DNA of 19,735 nucleotides from SZUA-365 sp964635845. Its GTDB lineage: Bacteria > Bacteroidota > Ignavibacteria > SZUA-365. A program made the position numbers and the translations under genes. Below the pieces are notes generated by a model, which was not told the DNA's origin, did no database searches, and worked only from the letters and a program-made list of their open reading frames with translations. The stretch covers positions 1 through 19,735 of the forward strand of contig CAZWNO010000078.1 of the NCBI GenBank assembly GCA_964635845.1, read 5' to 3'. Below, in pieces: positions 8,682 through 16,611 of this stretch. Numbering within the stretch: position 1 is the first letter of the stretch; each line of letters begins with the position of its first letter.

Positions 8682-10217
8682 ATGAGACGTTCTATGCGCT
8701 TCCTCATTATTGCATTGTTAGCTACTGTGACGCCGGCTCTCACTCTGGCACAAGGGGTGAACGGCGATATTCCTCGTGTCGGGACTTCCATTAGCATGGC
8801 AGAAAAAGAGTATTTTCATCTCTTTCGAGATGAAGATGAATACGTTCGTACAGATCTCATCCCTATTGCGGATAACAAGGTACGCTGTATTGTCCATCGC
8901 GAAAGTAGCGACAGTCTCATACTGGTGCTCGACAGCATGGAATGTGCAGTACTCGGTACTTGGATCCTCCACTACGAGCGCTTCAGCCTTGCCGGTGATG
9001 AGATGAGTCAGATGCTGCTAGAATTTCTAGGAGCGGACCATCCTACAATGAAGCTCCGTACACTCTCCGGACTGCATAGACGGGGAATTATCGAAATAGA
9101 CCTCGACCGTTTCGAAGATCCTGCCCACCCCATGATTGTCACACGCAGCGGAGAAACGCTCCGGGAGCCCCTTCTCACGATATCTGACTCAGCGCTCTTT
9201 GTCTGGGAAGGCAAAGGGCTGTACGACGCCACAACGGCCTACAGGCACCTGCGCCGTATCCCTGTGGACAGCATCGTGTTTCTGACAGCATTCTCCTCGA
9301 CTCCATTCGGTAAAGTTGCATCCTTGATCATCTATCCCGCCTGGTCAGCAATGCTGTACGGAGTGTCACGCAACTCCACAGGATATGAGAAGGAAGGCAT
9401 ACCTGTCGAAGTGGCGGCAGTGGCTTTCGCAATCCCTATTGCACTTCCAGGACTCCTGATCGCGTGGTTGGTATCTCTTCAGGAAAACTCTGAGACATAT
9501 TCCACCGCCGAAGATAGTCTTGCGGTTATGCGTGGCATCCCGACGTTGATTCCGCATTCGCTCTTCGGAAAGAACATTCCGCCTGAATTCTATGCACTCG
9601 AGATCGTTGGAGCGGACGGCATGAAGGTCTATGGCGATGGGGATTCACATCCATTCGAATATCTTGGTGATCCGGTTTACGAATCCAAATGGATGCTCGG
9701 ACTGGAAACACTCGTTCATATGTATGACGTTCACAAGCGTCCGATCAGCACGCACATCGGCCTTTCGCTCTCGCATAGGTTTGCGCTCACCGAGCATCGC
9801 CCTGGTGCAGCTGAATGGTACCTTGCCCTGCGTCCCCGCATCGCTGCAGGATCCTTCCTCACCGCAGAATGCAGTATGGAACTCGTGCGACCAGGGGTAG
9901 TATCCTTTTTTGCAGGATTTGCCTATACACATGTGTTCGAGGAACTCGGAGGTTCAGCAGAGGGACATTTGAACCAAAGCTACTATTACAGCAGGTACGA
10001 AAGAGAATCCATTCTTCAGGAGAGCTTCGCTGTATTGGGATTCTCTGTAGCCCATTCCTACGGCAGTGTGGAATTGCAGTTCCGCCACGTTTTACAATCT
10101 GCGCTTCATGAACAGCAGGACGAAAGTCGGTATGCAACACCTACGCCGAATACATTGACTGTTTACGACGTCAAGGGATTCTCAGGTGGATCGATCATGC
10201 TGAATGTGCGGTTGTGA
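8682..10217 (+). CDS. Exported protein of unknown function, two hydrophobic segments and beta-rich C-terminus
   Basis: 511 residues from ATG 8682. The open frame extends to 8595, but the signal peptide (MRRSMRFLIIALLATVTPAL, then TLAQ) begins here; ATG 8694 (MRFLII) is an equal alternative. No clear Shine-Dalgarno site. Residues about 212-229 and 241-266 are strongly hydrophobic (IIYPAWSAMLYG; AFAIPIALPGLLIAWLV) and could be membrane segments. The C-terminal half alternates polar and aromatic/aliphatic residues (HIGLSLSHRFAL, YLALRPRIAAG, FFAGFAYTHVF, GSVELQFRHVL) as in outer-membrane beta strands and ends in ...SIMLNVRL. It has no T9SS sorting domain, unlike its neighbours. I do not recognise a family; an envelope or outer-membrane protein is the best guess. 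Confidence 0.65.
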   Translation: MRRSMRFLIIALLATVTPALTLAQGVNGDIPRVGTSISMAEKEYFHLFRDEDEYVRTDLIPIADNKVRCIVHRESSDSLILVLDSMECAVLGTWILHYERFSLAGDEMSQMLLEFLGADHPTMKLRTLSGLHRRGIIEIDLDRFEDPAHPMIVTRSGETLREPLLTISDSALFVWEGKGLYDATTAYRHLRRIPVDSIVFLTAFSSTPFGKVASLIIYPAWSAMLYGVSRNSTGYEKEGIPVEVAAVAFAIPIALPGLLIAWLVSLQENSETYSTAEDSLAVMRGIPTLIPHSLFGKNIPPEFYALEIVGADGMKVYGDGDSHPFEYLGDPVYESKWMLGLETLVHMYDVHKRPISTHIGLSLSHRFALTEHRPGAAEWYLALRPRIAAGSFLTAECSMELVRPGVVSFFAGFAYTHVFEELGGSAEGHLNQSYYYSRYERESILQESFAVLGFSVAHSYGSVELQFRHVLQSALHEQQDESRYATPTPNTLTVYDVKGFSGGSIMLNVRL

Positions 10218-10284
10218 AGTAACATCGAGCAGAACCACCTCCAGATTGATCCGGTAAAGATTTTCGGAATTGATTCCGGAGACT

Positions 10285-10395
10285 GATTCTAAATCTCATC
10301 TTGCCCGAAGTACTGGGCTTTCAAGTTCCCCGCCTTTTACCAGGATCGTCGGCCACGGAAAGTGTTGCATTGTTGCACGCAATATCGAGGGTGTG
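10285..10395 (+). repeat. Intergenic repeat, copy C2 (long form)
   Basis: About 111 bp. The 3' 55 bp (10341-10395) align without gaps to C3 12767-12821, sharing CAGGATCGTCG and CCACGGAAAGTGTTG. The 5' part (10285-10310, GATTCTAAATCTCATCTTG) is more weakly similar to C3 and C4. The repeat ends one base before the stop codon of the beta-propeller gene on the opposite strand. The rest of the 10218-10396 gap holds a small CGGAA/TTCCG hairpin near 10265-10278 and no gene. Confidence 0.75.
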
Positions 10396-10396
10396 C

Positions 10397-12556
10397 CTAT
10401 CGCAGCAGAACCATTTTACGTGCCTCGGTTTTGCCGTTCCAGCTGAGGCGATACACGTACACACCAGATGTCTGTTCTGCGCCGGTGAACTGGCATGAGT
10501 GCGTGCCGGCCTGATACTCGCCATCAGCGAGTACTGCAACTTCTCGTCCCAAGTGATCGAATACCGCGAGTCGAACATTGCCAGAGCTCGGGATACTGAA
10601 CTCGATGGTTGTCGAAGGATTGAAGGGATTGGGATAGTTCTGATTCAGCACGCAGGTTGATGGGACATATGCGCTTGGTCTTTCCACATCCGACGAGGAT
10701 GTTAAGGTGAGTGCGTACAATCCGTTCCAGCCGTCTGCGTAGAGCACCAGCCCGCCCTGACCCGCAAACACGGACCCGTAATACGGATCGTTGTCTGTTT
10801 TGAAATACCCGATTCGGACGAAGCTCTGGCCATTATATCGATATGCATGGAGTCCGCTCACGTTATCGCCCGCGTTCGATGCCGTACGAAGCAATATGAT
10901 CTCATCGGAAAAGACCGCGACATCCGTCGCCAGGCCGCCGGGATCGATGTGCGCAGTATTGATCAGTCCGTTTGCCTGCAGCTCATAAGCCCGAAGCCCA
11001 TCACTGCCGTTCGCGAGGAATATGGTTCCATCGGAAGCGATCGTTACGCTTTCCGCCGCGCCGTCATCATATCTGCTCGCGATGCGCATCAAGGTATCCC
11101 CTCTCATTTCGAAAACATGCAATCCCGCGAGTGAGCTCGCCAGATAGATTCGTCCATTTCCATCCGTGCATACTCCGCGTGCCAACAAGCTGTCGGAGAA
11201 CGAGGTCACAGATCTGAGGGAAGCCCCGTCATATGTGTAGACCCGTAATCCGTCATAGCCAGCAGCAGTATAGACAGTATCCCCGCGTCCCACAGCAACA
11301 TCATACGCCCACTGAGAGTCATGAATCCGCGCCCTTCTGATCAACGCCGTTCCATCGTAATGATAGGCACTGAGCCCTCCTCGTGAGCCGACAACAAGGA
11401 TCACGCTGTCTGATTGTACGGCCAAGGCATCCGCATACTCATCAGGTACATGTGCAGATTGAACGAAACTCCCATTTTCCAGCTTGTACGCGCGTAGACC
11501 ACCCTGGCGGTTCGCAAGAAATATCGACCCATTGGAGGAGCATGCAACATCGTCTGCAGAGCCCCCAATACTGAATGCCGCCCTGCGTAGTAGGGTATCT
11601 CCTTGCAGCTGATACGCGTCCAACCCGTACCGTCCGCTTACGATGATCGAGCCACCAGCCGCGGTGCCGATATGTTCGGCGTTGGTAAGATTTTCCGCGC
11701 TTGCGACCTGTTGAAAAGAACCTCCTGTGAAGGAATACGTACGTATTGCATGAGTACCATGCACGACATGGACAAGACCTTTCTCATCCACCGCGAGATC
11801 CGTTGTTTTGTCCTGGTAAATACACGGTAAGTGCGCGATGAGCGAGAGAGTCGTATCGTCACACCGATAGGCCTGGAGGCCCCCTTCCTGGTTCGCGAGG
11901 AACAGGGTGTTTTCGCCTCCTTCAGCCAGAGCCCAGGCATCACCACCAGTTGATATCTGTGCAGTCCGTGTAAAGTGCATCCCATCAAATTGATACATAG
12001 AAAGACCCTTCGATGCATTGGCCACGAAGAGTCTCCCCCCGCCTGCGACAAGTACATCGAGTCGCGATCCATCCCGTTCAACCTGGTCAATGCGCCGAAG
12101 TGCACCTCCCGCGTATTCATACGCCAGCAATCCCAGGTTCCAATCCGTGACGAAAATCGTTCCCGTCGAATTCACGGTAATCGCAGAGGCATATCCCCCT
12201 TCTCGGATGGCCGCCGTCTGGATAAATCGTGCACCATCGAACTCCAACGCCAGCAGGCCATTCTCGCCATTGGCAAGAAATATCGTTCCATCCGGACCGA
12301 TTGCCACTGCGTCCGCATGCCCATCATCATCGAAATATGCTTGGCATGTGAAGCCGTGTTCATCGAGAGAGTACAGGGCCAATCCGCCGAAGCCGTTTGG
12401 AACGTACAGATTACCATTCGGCCCCACGACGATATCATTGGCACTACCGTATTGATGGTTCCTCGCAGTGATGTCGAATTGATAGGGAAATTGTGCAAAT
12501 GCGACAGCGTACGGACCCAGCAGGAGTGTAATAATACAGCGCCTAAACCAGATCAT
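10397..12556 (-). CDS. Secreted 14-repeat (LVIVD-like) beta-propeller with T9SS type A sorting domain
   Basis: 719 residues. I chose ATG 12556 because GAGGAG lies 7 nt upstream (12564-12569) and the signal peptide starts directly (MIWFRRCIITLLLGPYAVAF, then AQ). ATG 12571 is possible; the frame is open to 12628. After the signal, 14 tandem repeats of about 42 residues run to about residue 620. Each follows A-x-D/A-V-A-V ... G-T-I-F-L-A-N ... G-G-L-x-A-Y. This resembles LVIVD-type propeller repeats, and 14 would fit two seven-bladed propellers (inference). The last 80 residues (640-719) are a textbook T9SS sorting domain: NYPNPFNPSTTIEFS, VRLAVFDHLGREVAVL, SGVYVYRLSW, KMVLLR. It is predicted to be a cell-surface or released protein, perhaps binding or structural; no catalytic motif was seen. 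Confidence 0.85.
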   Translation of the reverse strand: MIWFRRCIITLLLGPYAVAFAQFPYQFDITARNHQYGSANDIVVGPNGNLYVPNGFGGLALYSLDEHGFTCQAYFDDDGHADAVAIGPDGTIFLANGENGLLALEFDGARFIQTAAIREGGYASAITVNSTGTIFVTDWNLGLLAYEYAGGALRRIDQVERDGSRLDVLVAGGGRLFVANASKGLSMYQFDGMHFTRTAQISTGGDAWALAEGGENTLFLANQEGGLQAYRCDDTTLSLIAHLPCIYQDKTTDLAVDEKGLVHVVHGTHAIRTYSFTGGSFQQVASAENLTNAEHIGTAAGGSIIVSGRYGLDAYQLQGDTLLRRAAFSIGGSADDVACSSNGSIFLANRQGGLRAYKLENGSFVQSAHVPDEYADALAVQSDSVILVVGSRGGLSAYHYDGTALIRRARIHDSQWAYDVAVGRGDTVYTAAGYDGLRVYTYDGASLRSVTSFSDSLLARGVCTDGNGRIYLASSLAGLHVFEMRGDTLMRIASRYDDGAAESVTIASDGTIFLANGSDGLRAYELQANGLINTAHIDPGGLATDVAVFSDEIILLRTASNAGDNVSGLHAYRYNGQSFVRIGYFKTDNDPYYGSVFAGQGGLVLYADGWNGLYALTLTSSSDVERPSAYVPSTCVLNQNYPNPFNPSTTIEFSIPSSGNVRLAVFDHLGREVAVLADGEYQAGTHSCQFTGAEQTSGVYVYRLSWNGKTEARKMVLLR

Positions 12557-12563
12557 GAAATGG

Positions 12564-12569
12564 CTCCTC
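12564..12569 (-). promoter_or_regulatory. Ribosome binding site deciding the propeller gene start
   Basis: GAGGAG on the minus strand, 7 nt before ATG 12556. It favours this start over ATG 12571, which would place the site inside the coding sequence. Confidence 0.6.
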
Positions 12570-12707
12570 ATCCTTTTCTTTTCAATGCAACACGTAACGA
12601 TTGCTCTCTGCCGCATAACCTTCTCCAACTATGTCATCATTCTGGACCATAGTAACCTTTCTTCCCACGAATCGCAAGGCGATTTTCTCTGGCTGTCTTA
12701 GGAATTC

Positions 12708-12821
12708 GAATCCAAACTTGATCTTCCCAACTTACGGTACTTAGTACCTAACCCTCCGCCTGTTCTCAGGATCGTCGCCCACGGAAAGTGTTGAATTGTT
12801 GTGTGCAATTTGGAGTGTGTG
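12708..12821 (+). repeat. Intergenic repeat, copy C3 (long form)
   Basis: About 114 bp. The core 12785-12821 matches C1 and C2, and 12767-12784 (CAGGATCGTCG, CCACGG) matches C2 almost perfectly. The 5' part (GAATCCAAACTTGATCTTCC, from 12708) closely resembles the start of C4. It lies in the 279-bp gap between two minus-strand genes, ending 14 bp before the stop codon of the small exported protein. The remaining part of the gap (12557-12707) is the leader of the propeller gene and holds no other gene. Confidence 0.75.
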
Positions 12822-12835
12822 TGTATCCGTGCCGC

Positions 12836-13684
12836 TCACTCCACCCAGTGGCCAAATGTAGATTCCTGCTGCCAGCCGTCATCTTTCTGGATCAGGATTG
12901 CTTTGTACCCTGTGAAGCACCCATCTGCGATGGAGACAATCACTCTCTTCAGCGATGGAGCCAAGATAAACCGACCAACAGCTTTCAGGGTTGGTAAGCC
13001 GTAATAATCACCCCAGTGGCCAGGACATATCGGGAAAAAACTGTTGACCCATGTGAAGCGACGATCGTTCTCTGATATCTCTCGTTCGTAGTCGTGCAGA
13101 TTATTATGGCCATTGAGGAAGGCCCGGAAGGCAATGTTCCGTGCGTCGGAGAGGTAGAGTACTTTACGTGCCGACCGAACCAGTGGCTGCCATTTGCTGT
13201 ATGTCAATTGACTGAGGATCCTGCCCGTGACGTTCGGATTCCAATAAGATTGCGATGCAAGAGTATCCCAAGCCATCTCGTCATCCGCAACTGAATATCG
13301 GATACTATCGGGGACTACGATGTATTCACCCTGACTCGTTGATTGCGTGCTCTCTTTCGGTCTGTAGTGTTGAGCCAGATGAGGGAATCGAGGTCTGAAG
13401 GCGACATTGAACACTTCATCGCAGAGCTTCGCCATGCTGTCTCGATGACTGCTCGACACTTCCTTTCTCCCCTCCTCGGCCCAAGCGTGGAGAAATGCAT
13501 GCATCCGCCGCCGGGCACAATCCTCATCCGCCTCCAGGACTTCGTAAATCGTCCACAAGGAATCGAGGTATACCTGGGCCTGTTGAAGCGACAGAGAATC
13601 GAGTCCTTTCTCAGCACAATGAGTGTGAGTAGCGGGACAGAGAAAAATGGCGAGGATAAAGGAAACGAAGAACAGGCGGGTCAT
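12836..13684 (-). CDS. Small exported protein of unknown function
   Basis: 282 residues from ATG 13684, chosen because a signal peptide follows (MTRLFFVSFILAIFLCPATH) and GGAGA lies about 9 nt upstream. The frame is open to 13774, but the extra 30 residues are not signal-like. There is no lipobox: the Cys near residue 23 follows HTH. The mature part is mixed charged and aromatic (an Arg-rich stretch CARRRMHAF, YSKWQPLVRSARKVLYLSDA, and NSFFPICPGHWGDYYGLPTL). It has no T9SS sorting domain and no motif I recognise. It is bounded by repeat copies C3 (downstream) and C4 (upstream). Confidence 0.65.
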   Translation of the reverse strand: MTRLFFVSFILAIFLCPATHTHCAEKGLDSLSLQQAQVYLDSLWTIYEVLEADEDCARRRMHAFLHAWAEEGRKEVSSSHRDSMAKLCDEVFNVAFRPRFPHLAQHYRPKESTQSTSQGEYIVVPDSIRYSVADDEMAWDTLASQSYWNPNVTGRILSQLTYSKWQPLVRSARKVLYLSDARNIAFRAFLNGHNNLHDYEREISENDRRFTWVNSFFPICPGHWGDYYGLPTLKAVGRFILAPSLKRVIVSIADGCFTGYKAILIQKDDGWQQESTFGHWVE

Positions 13685-13766
13685 GAACGTATCTCTCCGA
13701 GTAATCCTATGATGCAGCAAGTTCGCCAGCGTGCTTCCGAGATGCAATACCATTCTACTGAGGAAC

Positions 13767-13840
13767 GATTCCAAAAAAAATCTTCCCGATTTTTCAAAGG
13801 TGGTCTCCCCCCATATTTTTTACCAGGTTCAGAGGTCACG
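13767..13840 (+). repeat. Intergenic repeat, copy C4 (5' part, core missing)
   Basis: GATTCC-AAA...ATCTTCCC (13767-13788) aligns with the 5' end of C3, and TTTTACCAGG-TTC...GG-CACG (about 13817-13840) aligns with C2 10335-10357. The GTGTTG-containing core does not follow. It lies upstream of the small exported protein gene. The stretch to 13900 holds a run of nine C (13868-13876) and AT-rich sequence, no gene. Confidence 0.4.
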
Positions 13841-13892
13841 AGGAGGGGTACGCCTTATTTTTATCTACCCCCCCCCTATTCGCTCTGCCAGA

Positions 13893-13900
13893 ATATTTTT
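13893..13900 (+). repeat. Left target-site duplication of the ISL3-family element
   Basis: ATATTTTT directly abuts the left end and is repeated perfectly at 15221-15228. An 8-bp duplication is the usual size for ISL3-family insertion. Confidence 0.85.
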
Positions 13901-15220
13901 GGTTCCTCGCTATTTCAAGTGGGTTAGCTGAAAGTCCAGCTTCCCGGCAATCAGGTAGATCATCGTGATGAGATTTCTCGTTGTTCGATACCCTCTCGCC
14001 TTCCGTTTAGCCGCCTGGATCAGGCTGTTGATGCCCTCGAGAAAACCTGCTGTCATTTTCGTTTCGTGGAACCTGAGGATTCCATCCCAGTGGCGCTTGA
14101 CCGTGAGCGCAAATTCCTTCATCGCATCGATTCTGCAGCTGCGTGCCCAGTGATACCAACGTTTCAGATACGGCTCGGCCAGAGAAACCGGCAATTCGAA
14201 AAAGGTGCGCAATCCCTGCACGATCCCATAGGCGTTGGCGGTTTTGCGTGTCAGCGTTCGCAATTCCCTCAGGTGTTGCTCCTGGGTCACACTCAGATTC
14301 TTCGGATTGCGAAGCCACAGATACTTGCTCCCTCGCAGATACGGATTTTCCTTAGCCTCCTCTTTTCGAACATCATCGAGCGCATCGTTGGCAAGCTTCA
14401 TGATGTGATACCGGTCGAAGGTGATTTCCGCATCCGGCAGAGACGTAGCCACTCCAGCGACGAAGGCAGGCGACATGTCCATGCTGACATGCTTGATCGT
14501 GTGAGCCGTGCCGCCATGCGCCTCGAAGTCCGCGGCAAACCGCTCGATGACGCTCTGTCCTTTCCCTTCGGTGGCAAACAATACGCGCCGCTTCTTCACG
14601 TCCGCCACGACACTGACATAGCGATGGCTCCGGCGACGCGACGTCTCATCGATCGCGATCACCGTCACGTCGGCAAAATCCTCGCGCTCCCGCGTACGTC
14701 CGACATGGTGGTCGAGGATGCGCCACAGACGCGTGTCACATTCCCGCACCTGTCGCGCGATGGCCGCGACCGGCATATGCGGCGCCATGCTCATGACCAG
14801 AGCCTCGAAGAGCAACGTGAAACCACTGCCCGACCGCGCCCAGGGGACATGTACCTGCACGACGCCACATTGCGTGCAACGAATTCGGGGAACGCGGGCA
14901 TGGAGGTAGCAGACATGTTGGAAGAAGTCCATATGACGCCATTGTTTCTCGACCGTGTCATGCACGGGAAGGTCCGCAGCAGCACAGGTCGGACAGATGA
15001 ATCGGCTGCCCGCCGGGAAGTCCAGCTAAAGATCGAGACGAGACTGATCGGCAGAGAAGTCACTGTGCTTGCAGAACCAGGGTGGTGTCAGGCCAAGAGC
15101 AGCGGTGAAGAGGGTTTCGGTAGGATAAAGCATGGGTTGATTCGCGCTGTGAAAGATGTCCGAAACCTACGCGAATCAGGCCATTCACGCTACGCTACCC
15201 ACACGAAATAGCGAGGAGCC
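13901..15220 (-). mobile_element. ISL3-family insertion sequence (1320 bp)
   Basis: Imperfect terminal inverted repeats: left end GGTTCCTCGCTATTTC (13901-13916) and, on the other strand, right end GGCTCCTCGCTATTTC (15220-15205), continuing with GTGGGT after two mismatches. Both ends are flanked by the 8-bp duplication ATATTTTT. One transposase gene fills the element and is interrupted by an amber codon. The perfect duplication points to a fairly recent insertion with no later rearrangement of its ends. Confidence 0.92.
13910..15133 (-). pseudogene. ISL3 transposase, interrupted by in-frame TAG at codon 36
   Basis: From ATG 15133 the frame reads MLYPTETLFTAALGLTPPWF... and reaches TAG (15026-15028) inside ...SRLDL*LDFPAGSRF, where the family normally has Trp (TGG to TAG is one change). 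Ignoring that codon gives a 407-codon reading, normal for ISL3. The N-terminal zinc finger is CPTC (right after the stop) with CTQC further on. The DDE_Tnp_ISL3 core follows: Asp near 162 (VIAIDETS), DRYHIMKLAND, and the FLEGINSLIQAAKRKARGYR block with the last acidic residue. The longest part after the stop that has a start codon begins at GTG 14965 and would lack the CPTC half of the zinc finger. It is probably inactive unless the amber is suppressed. Confidence 0.88.
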
Positions 15221-15228
15221 ATATTTTT
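15221..15228 (+). repeat. Right target-site duplication of the ISL3-family element
   Basis: ATATTTTT, identical to 13893-13900. The next 50 bases (15229-15278) are AT-rich filler up to the IS3 copy A end and hold no gene. Confidence 0.85.
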
Positions 15229-15278
15229 TTTGATTTTTTTTCTATACAACATATTTTTTTCGATACACGGATTCTTGG

Positions 15279-15436
15279 TGTATGTCGTCAAAAACTATGA
15301 GACACATTCGTTGTTAAGGTAAGTGATGGTTTCCTTATAATCAAACCCGTGTTTCGGGTCACCGACTCGGTCAAATTCTTCAGATTTTCCCTTCTCCTCC
15401 TCCGCATTGTTTCGATCTTAATCATCTCACGTTCTA
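15279..15436. repeat. 158-bp segment nearly identical to 18668-18825
   Basis: The end of IS3 copy A beyond orfB matches the same end of copy B with two differences in about 157 bp, although the orfB genes of the two copies differ widely. See the mosaic finding. Confidence 0.85.
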
Positions 15437-16207
15437 TGAGGAGTAGAACGTTCTTCATCGTCCGGTGATACCTCTCAATCTTCCCCTGTGTCATCGGATG
15501 ATACGGTTTTCCACGCAAGTGTTCTATACCTTGCTCATCGAGGTAGTGACCCAGTTCCTTCGAGATGTACACGATCCGCTGTCCGAGAGCAGGCGCGTGC
15601 GATGACGGACGCGTACCTGCTCGACGCCCGTAGCTGCCCGTGCGAGATCCAGCGTGGCGATCACATCCTCTGACTTCATTGAGGTGCACAGGCGCCAGGC
15701 GACAATGTAGCGTGAGAAATCGTCGATCACCGTCGAGAGATAGTACCAGCCCCATCCCGTCACCTTAAGATACGTGAAGTCCGTCTGCCAGAGCTCATGG
15801 ACCGCTTTCGTCGGTTGCGAGAAGCGATCCGCCGCGGAGATGACGATGTACGCCGGGCTAGTGATCAGGTCATATGCCTTGAGAATGCGGTAGACGCTGG
15901 ATTCTGAGATGAAGTAGCGCTCCGTATCGGTAATGTGCCAAGCCAGTTCTCGCGGCGTCTTTTCCAGATGCCTCCGGGCGACATCGACGACATGGTTGCG
16001 GACTTCACGGGGTATCCGGTTCCAGAACCGACATGGTCCACGCGCTTTCCCTTCCAAACCATTGATCCCACGAGCCAAATACTCCTTGAGCCAGCGGTAG
16101 AACGTCGACCGCGGGATCACCAGCTCGTCGAGTACACGCGTGGCCGGAAGGTCGGCTTCGGAAACGAGCTGGATGATCTCCAGTTTTTCAGATGCCGAGT
16201 ACCGCAT
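15288..16207 (-). pseudogene. IS3 copy A orfB (transposase catalytic subunit), frameshifted and deleted
   Basis: Starts at ATG 16207, sharing one base with the orfA stop (TAATG). The N-terminal helix-turn-helix (MRYSASEKLEIIQLV...STFYRWL, residues 1-40) is followed by the rve/DDE core: Asp143 in WQTDFTYL and Asp209 in LLSDSG. One base is missing near 15569 (residue about 213) compared with copy B. The frame then ends at 15524, while the rest of the protein (GHYLDEQGIEH...HPMTQGKIERYHRTMKN, with the catalytic Glu) continues in another frame. The C-terminal 45 or so codons present in copy B are deleted near 15436-15439, and the second frame runs into the IS end to stop at 15288. No full-length protein can be made by simple translation. 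Confidence 0.9.
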
Positions 16208-16569
16208 TACTGCTCCCACTCGGCTTCCAAGCCATGCAATGTTTTTTTTAAAATCTGATTCTTTAAAAACACTTCTGCCAGGGCAGTCTTCAGCTGGGCG
16301 TTCTCCTTCCGCAGCTCCGCCACTTCCGGGCTGCTGGCTTCACGAACTGTGTCCCCGCTCAGACGCCGTTTGCCCGCCTCGAGGAACTCCTTGCTCCAGG
16401 TGTAGTACTGATTTGCGTGAATCCCTTCCCGGCGGCACAGGTCCGCGATACTGCTTTCTCCCTTTATCCCTTCGAGGACGATGCGGATCTTTTCCTCAGA
16501 ACTGAACTTCCTTCGCGTCCGACGCTTGATGTCCTTGAGACGTCCTTCGATACTGCCTGATTCATTCAT
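16207..16569 (-). CDS. IS3-family transposase OrfA (copy A)
   Basis: 120 residues from ATG 16569 with GGAGG 6 nt upstream (16576-16580). A basic N-terminus and helix-turn-helix (RRKFSSEEKIRIVLEGIKGE, then SIADLCRREGIHANQYYTWS) are followed by a leucine-zipper-like stretch (VAELRKENAQLKTALAEV, about 82-99). In IS3 elements OrfA binds the terminal repeats and OrfA/OrfAB multimerise through that zipper. The stop codon overlaps the orfB start as TAATG, and a slippery A-AAA-AAA lies 34 nt before that stop codon. The gene itself is intact, but its partner is broken, so the element is unlikely to move on its own. Confidence 0.9.
   Translation of the reverse strand: MNESGSIEGRLKDIKRRTRRKFSSEEKIRIVLEGIKGESSIADLCRREGIHANQYYTWSKEFLEAGKRRLSGDTVREASSPEVAELRKENAQLKTALAEVFLKNQILKKTLHGLEAEWEQ
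16243..16249 (-). promoter_or_regulatory. Candidate -1 programmed frameshift site (A AAA AAA)
   Basis: On the minus strand orfA reads TTA AAA AAA ACA, giving the slippery heptamer A-AAA-AAA in the correct phase (run of eight A, 16249-16242). The -1 frame stays open from there through KNIAWLGSRVGAV into the orfB start, so slippage would yield an OrfAB fusion, as is usual in IS3. A short GGCT/AGCC stem lies downstream. Confidence 0.65.
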
Positions 16570-16611
16570 TATGCACCTCCAGATTCTTGGTCGATAGTAG
16601 TGATTTCATCA

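Noticed and set aside
8582..12821. CRISPR array
   Set aside because: The repeats are 1.8-2.4 kb apart with whole genes between them.
13601..13684. Lipoprotein signal in the small exported protein
   Set aside because: The Cys residues near the signal end (FLC, HTHC) are not preceded by a lipobox.
8582..13840. Integron attC sites
   Set aside because: The repeat length (about 111-114 bp) would fit, but the GTTRRRY core is present only in C3, no matching RYYYAAC box was found, and the genes lie on both strands relative to the repeat. No integrase is in the window.
13868..13876. Run of nine C as a phase-variation tract
   Set aside because: It lies in non-coding sequence about 185 bp upstream of the nearest start (13684), and no promoter position could be tied to it.
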